DNA of 8,030 nt, taken from positions 1-8,030 of the forward strand of contig JAAYOB010000025.1 of assembly GCA_012520575.1 (NCBI GenBank), written 5' to 3'. Origin of the DNA: Candidatus Stramentimicrobium fermentans (GTDB lineage Bacteria; Atribacterota; Phoenicimicrobiia; Phoenicimicrobiales; Stramentimicrobiaceae). Positions 1-5,971 of this stretch are shown one piece after another (within the stretch, counting starts at the first letter, position 1; the number at the start of each line of letters is the position of its first letter). A program made the translations under genes and the position numbers. The notes beneath the pieces are model-generated. The model saw only the letters and a list, made by a program, of their open reading frames with translations. It had not been told where the DNA came from and ran no database searches.

Positions 1-1
1 G

Positions 2-235
2 CAAAAAGGACCGGTAACCATTTTTAAGTTAGATGGTAATGCCGAAAATTATTTTTTGGCAGAAGGAGAGATAACAGATAACCTGGAACTACCCAATATG
101 TGTCGTACCCAATTACAGGTTCTATTGAAAAGACCAGTTGGAGAGTTTTTAAAAGAATCCATTGCCAACCACCAGATTATTAGTAAAGGCTATCATAGTA
201 ATCTTGTAGAACAATTCTTTTACTATCTTTCTTAA
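2..235 (+). CDS. L-fucose/L-arabinose isomerase-like protein, C-terminal fragment (5' end outside window)
   Basis: Only the last 77 residues are in the window; the frame is open from base 2 to a TAA at 233-235. The segment reads GPVTIFKLDG, then YFLAEGEI, then CRTQLQV, and ends with an ANHQIISKGYHSNLVEQFF tail. This order (a GPVT strand, a FLAEGE turn, a CRTQ strand, then an N-H-x-I motif before an amphipathic C-terminal helix) matches the C-terminal domain of the L-fucose isomerase/L-arabinose isomerase-like family. Those cytosolic enzymes interconvert aldoses and ketoses using a divalent metal. In family members the NH(H/Q) histidine is probably a metal ligand (inference). The usual form as I remember it is GNHH, so A and Q here are small deviations. 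Family membership is fairly secure but the sugar substrate cannot be told from this piece. No clear terminator hairpin follows the stop. Confidence 0.75.
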   Translation, partial: QKGPVTIFKLDGNAENYFLAEGEITDNLELPNMCRTQLQVLLKRPVGEFLKESIANHQIISKGYHSNLVEQFFYYLS

Positions 236-435
236 TTTTTAAAACAGACCTAAATACATATTCTTTAGTCATCTTTTCTAAAAGAGCTGCCATAGAGAAA
301 GCAAATATTAGGTGTGAGAAACACTTTTTATAGTAATTAAAACAATTAATAGTAGCTAACAATAATTTTCCACTATAAATAAACTTGCTCAAAAAATTCT
401 AAATTCAGCTTTTTCAAAAAAGAAGTAATACCTTA

Positions 436-525
436 AAAATTGGAATTATTGCCGACATTCATGGTAATAAAGAGTCATTAACAGTTCAAACGGATAGACT
501 GCCCCGTACAGGACAAAATAATTAA
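436..525 (+). pseudogene. Relic of a calcineurin-like metallophosphoesterase N-terminus
   Basis: The frame starting at 436 reads KIGIIADIHGNKESL and then becomes unrelated sequence before a TAA at 523-525. A hydrophobic strand followed by D-I-H-G-N is the first metal-binding motif of calcineurin-like phosphoesterases (YfcE/MJ0936 type), where the Asp and His bind the dinuclear metal centre. In an intact protein it lies at the extreme N-terminus, as here, and is followed by GD, GNH and GHTH motifs; none of these appear. There is no ATG, GTG or TTG start in frame between the upstream stop at 400-402 and the motif. The reading is therefore a decayed or internally deleted gene. The match covers only about 15 residues, so chance cannot be excluded. 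Confidence 0.4.
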
Positions 526-582
526 AACTAAGTTGACTCAGTTTTTAAAAGAGCGCGGCCATCTTTAGGAATATAACAAAAA

Positions 583-588
583 AGAGGA
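583..588 (+). promoter_or_regulatory. Ribosome binding site of the radical SAM gene
   Basis: AGAGGA lies 9 bases before the ATG at 598 and supports that start. No good sigma-70 promoter is seen close upstream. A TTGACT at 533-538 has no -10 at the right distance. Confidence 0.7.
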
Positions 589-597
589 CGACATTTA

Positions 598-1605
598 ATG
601 ACACATGAGGCAATGTTTTATAAAGAATTAAAAAATGACCAGGTTCAATGTTCACTCTGTGAACATCGCTGCGTTATTTCATCTTATAAAAAGGGAATAT
701 GCCGGGTGAGGGAAAACAGAGAGGGTACTTTATACAGTTTAAACTATAGGCGTTTGATTGCTGTCCATGTAGATCCCATTGAGAAAAAGCCCTTATTTCA
801 TTTTTATCCCGGCTCATTATCTTATTCAATCGCCACTAAGGGTTGTAATTTTCATTGCCTTCATTGTCAGAACTGGTCTATTTCGCAGATTAAAGGAGAG
901 AGGATTGAGGGAGAAGTAGTTCCGCCTCAAACAGCAGTGCAGAATGCTTTAGACAGCAGATGTTTGTCCATTTCTTATACCTATACCGAGCCGACTATTT
1001 ATTTTGAAACAACTCTGGAAATTGCCCGGTTTGCCCGAGAAAAGGGTTTAAAGAATGTCTTTGTAACCAATGGTTATATTACTTCGGAAGCTCTGCAATG
1101 CCTGGCTCCTTATCTGGATGCCGCCAGTATTGACCTAAAGGCTATGAGTGATACTTTTTATCGCAATGTTTGTGGTGCCAGATTAAGTGCAGTGTTAGAA
1201 CGTATAAAAGAATACTATGAATTGGGTATTTGGGTGGAGCTGACCACTTTGATTATTCCGGGATATAACGATACGGAGGATGAGTTAAAAAAGATTGCCC
1301 AATATATTGTGAGTATCGATAAAAATATTCCCTGGCATGTGAGTGCTTTTTATCCCACCTATCAATTGACTGACGTCCCTCCCACCCCGGCAGCTACTTT
1401 ACAGAAGGCCTATCGGATTGGGAAAGAAGCAGGGCTTTCCTATGTCTATCAGGGCAATGTGGGACAGGGTGAAAATACCGACTGTCCTTCCTGCGGTAAA
1501 ACTGTAATTCAGCGCAAATATTTTTACGCAGAGAATATGATAACAGATGACAGTTGTCCTTTTTGCGGGGGAAACATTCAGGGAATAGGGATGTCAGGAA
1601 AATGA
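598..1605 (+). CDS. amrS: AmmeMemoRadiSam system radical SAM enzyme
   Basis: This intact 335-residue radical SAM protein belongs to the AmmeMemoRadiSam system. The N-terminal cysteine cluster is C18-x2-C21-x3-C25 with C35 (CSLCEHRC...GICRVR), the hallmark start of this family. It is followed by PLFHFYPG and then the radical SAM cluster motif CNFHCLHCQNW (C83, C87, C90), whose three cysteines hold the [4Fe-4S] cluster that cleaves S-adenosylmethionine. The SYTYTEPTIYFE, FVTNGY, SIDLKA and LIIPGYND stretches match the rest of the TIM-barrel fold. The C-terminus is a zinc-ribbon-like module with CPSC (296-299) and CPFC (320-323). The length is normal for the family. Known partners are a Memo-like protein and an AMMECR1-like protein, which are often neighbours but are not in this window. 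The reaction is not something I can state with confidence. Location is cytosolic. Confidence 0.93.
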   Translation: MTHEAMFYKELKNDQVQCSLCEHRCVISSYKKGICRVRENREGTLYSLNYRRLIAVHVDPIEKKPLFHFYPGSLSYSIATKGCNFHCLHCQNWSISQIKGERIEGEVVPPQTAVQNALDSRCLSISYTYTEPTIYFETTLEIARFAREKGLKNVFVTNGYITSEALQCLAPYLDAASIDLKAMSDTFYRNVCGARLSAVLERIKEYYELGIWVELTTLIIPGYNDTEDELKKIAQYIVSIDKNIPWHVSAFYPTYQLTDVPPTPAATLQKAYRIGKEAGLSYVYQGNVGQGENTDCPSCGKTVIQRKYFYAENMITDDSCPFCGGNIQGIGMSGK

Positions 1606-1658
1606 AAATAACTAAACAGCATCTTAACAACCGCCTAAGGTGAATCGAATTATTTTCA
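1603..1658. repeat. Weak 9-bp inverted repeat between convergent genes
   Basis: TGAAAATAA at 1603-1611 is matched by its exact reverse complement TTATTTTCA at 1650-1658, enclosing 38 bases. The left arm overlaps the stop of the radical SAM gene, and exbD ends at 1683 from the other side. The position suits a shared transcription end, but the stem is AT-rich and the loop long, so a functional terminator is doubtful. No better terminator is visible in this 77-bp gap. Confidence 0.2.
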
Positions 1659-1682
1659 GTATTATGATGATGAGAAAAATTT

Positions 1683-2105
1683 TTAATCCAAATATTCATG
1701 TTCTAAAAGAAAAGAAACTGTATCAATCTCTAATCTGGTTCCCACCGCCATCATTTTAACAATATATTCGAAATCAACTTCTCTATCAGCGTATACCTTG
1801 ATACCATCTGAAAAATCTTTGTAATTCTCTTTTAAATAATAGGGCAATACATCCCAGGAAATATGACTCTTTCCTGCATAAACCATCCCGTTTTTATCTA
1901 AACACAGAACAATGGATTTATCTTTTTCTCCACTTGTTTGCCCCTCCTCCGCTAGTGGTAACTGAATTGTTGCTCTAATCTCGTTTTTATTCAGGGTAGA
2001 GGCAAGCATAAAGAAGAGTAATAAAAGGAATATAATATCAACGAGCGGAGCGATATTGATTTCCATATCAAATTTTTTGATTTTATATTTACGCATGCCG
2101 GTCAT
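1683..2105 (-). CDS. exbD: ExbD/TolR-type proton-channel subunit of the TonB energiser
   Basis: This 140-residue biopolymer transport protein is of ordinary ExbD length. A short basic cytoplasmic N-terminus (RKYKIKKFDMEINIAPL) leads into one membrane helix, about residues 20-38, starting PLVDIIFLLLLFF. The Asp at residue 23 is the family's conserved membrane-embedded proton-path residue. The remainder is the periplasmic domain, with the typical VLCLDKNGMVYAG and GIKVYADREVDFEYIVKMM segments. With ExbB it forms the inner-membrane motor that converts proton motive force into TonB movement. The gene overlaps the end of exbB by 17 bases, suggesting translational coupling. A second in-frame ATG at 2096 is preceded by a GGAT-like site and is an equally good start (137 residues, 8-base overlap). 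It is the last gene of the locus in transcription order. TolR is the main alternative; the adjacent tonB favours ExbD. Confidence 0.88.
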   Translation of the reverse strand: MTGMRKYKIKKFDMEINIAPLVDIIFLLLLFFMLASTLNKNEIRATIQLPLAEEGQTSGEKDKSIVLCLDKNGMVYAGKSHISWDVLPYYLKENYKDFSDGIKVYADREVDFEYIVKMMAVGTRLEIDTVSFLLEHEYLD

Positions 2106-2703
2106 CCAATTTCTGAATATAGTGAATTAATTCTAATTCCCTTTTTTCAGTATGTTTTATCACGTATTCCAGCTTATTCATAAAATAATAGTAGGCAGCC
2201 AGGGCAGGGATTGATATACTGAGTCCGAAGGCAGTTGTTATTAGTGCTTCAGATATGCCCTGAGCCAATTGTTGCGATTCAACATTCAAAGATAAAAAAT
2301 GGAAAGTCTTTATCATTCCGGTAACTGTTCCCAATAATCCTAATGATGGACTTATATATCCGATAAAATGGAGCATTCCCAGATGTCTTTCCATTCTGGG
2401 AAATAGAACCATCTTTGACTCTTCCATGGCCCTTTCTGCTTCAATATAACCCTCTTCCCGGAATAGAATTCCCCTATATAATACACTGCACATAGGATTG
2501 TGTGGTTTCTTTAATAGTTTCAGAGCTTCCTGAGTTTCCCCTTGCTTTAGATTCTCTTTGACCTGCTGCATAAATTTTTCCGGGATTTCCCTTTTAATTC
2601 TGCTGAAATAAAAAAAACGTTCTATAATAATAGCTAAAACAATTACCGAAGTAGCCAAAAGAGGGTACATAACAACTCCCCCTTGCTCAATGAATGCTCT
2701 CAT
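2089..2703 (-). CDS. exbB: ExbB/MotA/TolQ-type proton-channel subunit
   Basis: This 204-residue protein has the three-helix layout of ExbB/TolQ. Helix 1 is about residues 10-33 (ending IIIERFFYF), followed by a long cytoplasmic segment with KENLKQGETQEALKLLKK. Helix 2 is about 111-133 and carries the family signature GLLGTVTGMI. Helix 3 is about 152-176 with ISEALITTAFGL just before it. ExbB pentamers surround ExbD and transmit proton flow to TonB. The ATG is preceded by AAGAGG at 7-base spacing. The gene starts 20 bases after tonB ends and its end overlaps exbD, so the three are almost certainly one transcript. The family also includes TolQ; nearby tonB and a TonB-dependent receptor, with no TolA/B/Pal genes in view, favour ExbB. 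Confidence 0.9.
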   Translation of the reverse strand: MRAFIEQGGVVMYPLLATSVIVLAIIIERFFYFSRIKREIPEKFMQQVKENLKQGETQEALKLLKKPHNPMCSVLYRGILFREEGYIEAERAMEESKMVLFPRMERHLGMLHFIGYISPSLGLLGTVTGMIKTFHFLSLNVESQQLAQGISEALITTAFGLSISIPALAAYYYFMNKLEYVIKHTEKRELELIHYIQKLDDRHA

Positions 2704-2723
2704 TTTTATACCTCTTTTAAAAT

Positions 2724-3587
2724 TTATTTCAGTTTAAAAATAATGGGGATTAATACCCAACAGTCTTTTTCTTCGTCATCGTATTTTGCTGGCTTAAATT
2801 TACAGCGTAAGATTGACTCAACTGCAGCCTGCTCAAAACCTTGATAACCGGAAGAATTGTCTATAAGCACTTCGCTAACATTGCCTTCTTTGTCAATCAA
2901 TACTTTTAATTGGACTCTTCCCTCAATATTTCTTTTTCTTAAATTATTAGGATATTCTGGCGGATGATAAGAAATGATTTGCGGCATAGTTACCACCGGA
3001 CTATCCATTAGATTAAAGTTTGTTAAATCAAGGGGGAGATCTGTCTGAATCAGTTTAATCTCACCCTCTTCTCTCAACAGAAGAGAATTATGATTTGCAA
3101 CTTCTTGGTAGCTTTCTTTGCCCTGGTCAACTTTATTTTCAGTTAAAATGGTATCAGGTGCCTCCTGGCTATTTTCTATTTCTTGACTATTTAATGTACT
3201 ATCCTGTTCTGTTGATTTATCTCCAGAAGAAGGTAATTGTTCATCTGTTATTTCTTCCGCTTCTGATAAAGTATATTCAATATCATATTGCTCTTCTTTG
3301 ACGATGTCTTCTGAGGGGAGGCCTTGCTCTTTTTGGGCGATTATCTCTTCCTCTATAGAAATAGTCTCCAGAGGCAAATTATGCTCATCTAAATTTTGAT
3401 TCGGATTTTCTTCTATGAGCAGAGAAGAAGAATCTGATGCAAGAAATTCTAGCTTGGCGGAAAGAACTATTTCTTTCCTCTCTTCCGGATATTCCCACTT
3501 ATCAGATAAGTCAGAAAAAATATTGATAATCCAACAGTGAAAAAATATTGAAATAATTAAGGCCATAGCGAAAAATTTATTATTCAT
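2724..3587 (-). CDS. tonB: TonB family energy-transducing protein with acidic linker
   Basis: This 287-residue protein has the TonB plan of an N-terminal membrane anchor, a long periplasmic linker and a C-terminal receptor-binding domain. The anchor (about residues 5-24) contains S13-x3-H17, the same spacing as the Ser/His pair needed for ExbB/ExbD coupling in E. coli TonB. The C-terminal domain (about 199-287) shows the family pattern: PPEYPNNLRKRNIEGRV, then VLIDKEGNVSEVLIDNSSGY, then AAVESILRCKFKPAK. It should bind the TonB box of the upstream receptor. The linker is unusual. Residues 54-176 hold about 34 Asp/Glu, only 6 Lys/Arg and 5 prolines, where classical TonB linkers are Pro/Lys/Glu-rich. 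The ribosome binding site is weak (AAAGA just before the ATG). The gene lies 82 bases after the receptor, behind an inverted repeat, and 20 bases before exbB. Confidence 0.88.
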   Translation of the reverse strand: MNNKFFAMALIISIFFHCWIINIFSDLSDKWEYPEERKEIVLSAKLEFLASDSSSLLIEENPNQNLDEHNLPLETISIEEEIIAQKEQGLPSEDIVKEEQYDIEYTLSEAEEITDEQLPSSGDKSTEQDSTLNSQEIENSQEAPDTILTENKVDQGKESYQEVANHNSLLLREEGEIKLIQTDLPLDLTNFNLMDSPVVTMPQIISYHPPEYPNNLRKRNIEGRVQLKVLIDKEGNVSEVLIDNSSGYQGFEQAAVESILRCKFKPAKYDDEEKDCWVLIPIIFKLK

Positions 3588-3620
3588 TTTTCTTTATGCT
3601 CTTTCTGGCTAGAAAAGAAC

Positions 3621-3659
3621 AATAGGGACGGATGCCAGATTATATTTTCCGTCCCTATT
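3621..3659 (-). terminator. 12-bp perfect inverted repeat; possible attenuating terminator between receptor and tonB
   Basis: AATAGGGACGGA at 3621-3632 is matched perfectly by TCCGTCCCTATT at 3648-3659, with a 15-base loop. On the minus strand the hairpin follows the receptor stop by 10 bases and is followed by the T-rich TTGTTCTTTTC. A terminator or partial attenuator that lowers tonB-exbBD relative to the receptor is the simplest reading. The T-run is interrupted, so read-through is likely. The loop also contains TATAAT on the minus strand (3639-3644). The GGGACGG core resembles short dispersed repeats I recall from clostridial genomes, so it could instead be a small repetitive element. Confidence 0.5.
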
Positions 3660-3669
3660 TTCATCTATA

Positions 3670-5562
3670 TTAAAAATCAGCACTGATTCCCAGCAGAAAT
3701 GTTCTTCCCTGAATCGGATGGCCACTGACCAACTCGGGCCTCTGGTTAAATAAATTTTTAACAGAGAAGCTTAATTTAATTTTGCGGTCTTTTTCTTTGT
3801 TGACAGTAAAATCCCTGTCCATATTTACATCAAAAAGGTAATAATTATTTAAATTATTCGGTCGGCCTGCAACTATATACCCATTGAGCCCCATTGTAAA
3901 ATCATCCTTGCTTTCTCCAAATTGATTCGAATAAGCCAAGCCAAACCCATATTTATGTTTTGGTTTTAATTGATTACCCGTATCGAGGTCAAGAGCATTT
4001 AAATAGGTGTAATTCAGATTACCGATGAAGTGTTCATTAAATTCTTTTTTTAGAACAACCTCAACACCGTCTATCTGGGCTGAGCCGATATTAGAGGGAC
4101 GCCAGACTTCTTCTGAATCAGGTGCCCAATTGATTAAATCATTGACATTTTTTCGAAAAACATTTAACTCCGCTTGGATATCCCCTTCTTCATTCATAAA
4201 ACGTATTCCTGCTTCATAAGCCCAGGCAATTTCCGGTAACAGATCAGGGTTTCCACCTACATAGCCATCTTCCGGCCAGTAAAGATCATCGTAAGTGGGT
4301 GCACGATAAGCGCGGCCTACAGAGGCATAAAAACTGAGCTCATCTTGTAAACGATAGGAAATTCCTACCCGAGGGTTAAATTGTCCCCCGAAAATTTGGT
4401 GGTAATCATAGCGTAAACCTGCAGTTATGCTTAGCTTTTCTAATTCTGCCGGCTGCCAGACATCCTGAATAAATACTGCACCATTTAGATCCTGTCGGTT
4501 CCCAATATCTGTGCTGTCTAACCAATGGTATTTTAGATCTCCGCCCCAGGTTAGGGTATGACCGCTTTCTGTATTGTCATCATCGAAACTGAAGCTGTAA
4601 TGGGTGCTATCAAAAGATAACCCGGTAGTATGGGTTTTGTGTATACTGGGGCCGGTATGTCCCCATGCGTCCGGGTTGTCATAATAAAGACGATGGAAAT
4701 CATACCAGGCCATTATATTGATATCTTTATTCTCTTCTCTTTTCTGCCATTTCAGATTCAGATTAATGTTTTTGTCATTTTGTTGGGCATTGGGAGTAGG
4801 ATAATAAAGAGAACCGGGTATCCCTCTTTGATAGTCATGATAGCGAATAGATAAATCCAAATCAGTTTTTTGGTCTATCTCCTTGGAAATCTTGCCCATT
4901 AAAGAGATTTTGTCTAATGTACTATTTTCTCGGTCGCCTTCTGTTTGGTAATATTCACCGCTAAAGAAATAGTTAAGATCATTGCTTCGGTTTTGATAAA
5001 AAGCCTGGTATTTTTGGGTATGATAGTTCCCGAAATAAGCTCCTACCGTTCCTTTTTTCTCCTCTCTCCCACTTCGAGTTATTATATTAATTACCCCGCC
5101 TAAGGCATTTGCTCCATAGAGGGACGAGGCCGGTCCTCGATAAATTTCAATTTTTTCAATCATACTGACCGGGATCAAACCAAGATCTATTTTACCGGTT
5201 TGGGGATCGTTAACAACCTGCCCGTCTATCATAATTAAGACTTGTTCAGGAGAAGAACCGCGAATGCTGACCGATTTAATGTCACCGGGAGAACCATAAT
5301 CTGTTATTTCAAGCCCGGCAATATTTTTTATTATTCCCGATAAATTCTCTGATTTAGAGATCTCTATATCTTTTCTGTTAATAATTTCAACGCTGGCCAT
5401 TGAGGTAAGTAATTCTTGCGGGTATTTTGAGGCAATAACCACAATTTCTTCCAATGTAAAAAGAGAATCCCGCAATTCGGCGGCAAAAATATTGGTACAA
5501 AACAAAGGTATATTTACAAAAACAAGCAGTGCTATAAGAATAAAATAAAATTTTTTGGACAT
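3670..5562 (-). CDS. btuB: TonB-dependent outer-membrane receptor, BtuB-like (cobalamin)
   Basis: This 630-residue outer-membrane receptor is slightly longer than E. coli BtuB. A signal peptide (about 1-28, hydrophobic core FILIALLVFVNIPLF, likely cut after FAA) is followed by a TonB box, EEIVVIASK at 38-46. The plug domain (about 50-163) contains VSIRGSSPEQVLIMIDG, IEKIEIYRGPASSLYGANA and GGVINIITR, all classic plug motifs. The rest is a 22-strand-type barrel with the RAYRAPTYDDLYWP stretch typical of BtuB/FepA relatives. It ends in Phe, the usual outer-membrane insertion signal. A GGGAG ribosome binding site lies upstream of the ATG. The gene is directly downstream of a cobalamin riboswitch and terminator, and upstream of tonB-exbB-exbD. 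Its job is therefore probably high-affinity corrinoid uptake across the outer membrane. Another chelated ligand is possible on protein sequence alone. Confidence 0.92.
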   Translation of the reverse strand: MSKKFYFILIALLVFVNIPLFCTNIFAAELRDSLFTLEEIVVIASKYPQELLTSMASVEIINRKDIEISKSENLSGIIKNIAGLEITDYGSPGDIKSVSIRGSSPEQVLIMIDGQVVNDPQTGKIDLGLIPVSMIEKIEIYRGPASSLYGANALGGVINIITRSGREEKKGTVGAYFGNYHTQKYQAFYQNRSNDLNYFFSGEYYQTEGDRENSTLDKISLMGKISKEIDQKTDLDLSIRYHDYQRGIPGSLYYPTPNAQQNDKNINLNLKWQKREENKDINIMAWYDFHRLYYDNPDAWGHTGPSIHKTHTTGLSFDSTHYSFSFDDDNTESGHTLTWGGDLKYHWLDSTDIGNRQDLNGAVFIQDVWQPAELEKLSITAGLRYDYHQIFGGQFNPRVGISYRLQDELSFYASVGRAYRAPTYDDLYWPEDGYVGGNPDLLPEIAWAYEAGIRFMNEEGDIQAELNVFRKNVNDLINWAPDSEEVWRPSNIGSAQIDGVEVVLKKEFNEHFIGNLNYTYLNALDLDTGNQLKPKHKYGFGLAYSNQFGESKDDFTMGLNGYIVAGRPNNLNNYYLFDVNMDRDFTVNKEKDRKIKLSFSVKNLFNQRPELVSGHPIQGRTFLLGISADF

Positions 5563-5644
5563 TATTGTTCTCTCCCTTTCTATTATTAATGCAATACTCT
5601 TATCAAATAAGAAAATTTTACAGTTGTTCCCCCTCCTTCCCTTC

Positions 5645-5687
5645 AGGAAAATAAAAAACTGCCTCCTCTTTTCAAAGAAGGCAGTTT
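5645..5687 (-). terminator. Intrinsic terminator of the cobalamin riboswitch (expression platform)
   Basis: On the minus strand AAACTGCC-TTCTTT pairs with AGAGGA-GGCAGTTT to give a 14-bp stem (two G-U pairs) closed by a GAAA loop at 5670-5673, and TTTTTTATTTTCC follows. This is a textbook Rho-independent terminator about 65 bases after the aptamer and about 95 bases before the receptor ATG. With cobalamin bound it would form and stop transcription before the receptor gene. A candidate competing structure is the short pairing AGTTT/AAACT just upstream, but the antiterminator cannot be fixed by eye. Confidence 0.85.
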
Positions 5688-5753
5688 AATAAACTTACCA
5701 CTATTTATTTACTCCTGCTCTCCCTCTATGTCGGAGGTCTCCCAAGCAGACAA

Positions 5754-5901
5754 TCATGGCAAGTCTTCTGGCTTCCAGCCCCTTTTGGCATTATCCTTCC
5801 CACCTGATGAGCAGTGAATAATACCGGGTTATGCTGATTACAGATGCGACGACAGCAACGGTCTTGCACCGTTTTCCTTTTTAATCACTTCTGAACCATG
5901 A
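5754..5901 (-). promoter_or_regulatory. Cobalamin riboswitch aptamer
   Basis: Several conserved pieces occur in the correct order on the minus strand. A closing P1 stem pairs TCATGG (5896-5901) with CCATGA (5754-5759). The core GGAAAACGGTGCAAGACCG is centred on 5860-5870, followed by GCTGTCGTCGC and CTGTAATC (5836-5843). A CACTG...GTGGGAAGG element is near 5790-5816. The B12 box AAGCCAGAAGACTTGCC covers 5758-5774. The peripheral CACTG/GTGGGAAGG part matches the larger, adenosylcobalamin-type class I layout (inference). After the aptamer a further hairpin (CTGCT...AGCAG with inner CCTC/GAGG) precedes the terminator at 5656-5687. The arrangement predicts repression of the receptor gene when cobalamin is plentiful. 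Confidence 0.93.
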
Positions 5902-5929
5902 ATGCTAAAAACGATATTCAATTTCTATT

Positions 5930-5958
5930 ATCTTAGCACAAAATATAATGGAGCACAA
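5930..5958 (-). promoter_or_regulatory. Candidate sigma-70 promoter for riboswitch-btuB transcript
   Basis: On the minus strand TTGTGC (5953-5958) is followed after exactly 17 bases by TAAGAT (5930-5935), which is preceded by TGC, an extended -10 feature. The start would fall near 5923, about 20 bases before the aptamer. The hexamers match consensus only partly (3/6 and 4/6), but spacing and position are right. It lies just after the upstream ATPase gene, implying the receptor has its own promoter. Confidence 0.4.
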
Positions 5959-5971
5959 TACGTTATTTCTA

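Larger units (their letters stand above)
236..597. other. AT-rich gap without an intact gene, containing gene debris
   Basis: This 362-bp stretch separates the isomerase fragment from the radical SAM gene. It is AT-rich and broken by stops in all frames. I see no open frame with a plausible start and ribosome binding site, no tRNA-like fold and no strong GC-rich hairpin followed by a T run. Two short plus-strand segments look like protein-coding relics: a metallophosphoesterase-like start at about 436-525, and an open tail at 482-568 that ends just before the next gene's ribosome binding site. The only longer open frame, on the minus strand at 180-392, overlaps the isomerase and is not convincing. 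Confidence 0.6.

Noticed and set aside
180-392. Minus-strand open frame of 70 codons next to the isomerase fragment
   Set aside because: It begins at a TTG with no ribosome binding site, overlaps the end of a recognisable gene on the other strand, and its product resembles no family I know.
236-430. Search for a tRNA, small RNA or riboswitch in the gap after the isomerase
   Set aside because: No cloverleaf, GC-rich stem or conserved riboswitch core could be found; the sequence is AT-rich and unstructured by eye.
533-577. Possible amrS promoter (TTGACT at 533-538 with TATAAC at 572-577)
   Set aside because: The two hexamers are 33 bases apart, and starting from TATAAC would put the transcript start on the ribosome binding site.
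1394-1699. Minus-strand 101-codon frame across the end of amrS and the convergent gap
   Set aside because: It lies opposite the conserved C-terminal zinc-ribbon codons of amrS and its sequence looks like an out-of-frame translation.
4630-4854. Plus-strand 74-codon frame inside the receptor gene
   Set aside because: It is antisense to barrel codons of a clear TonB-dependent receptor; the hydrophobic look is a frame artefact.
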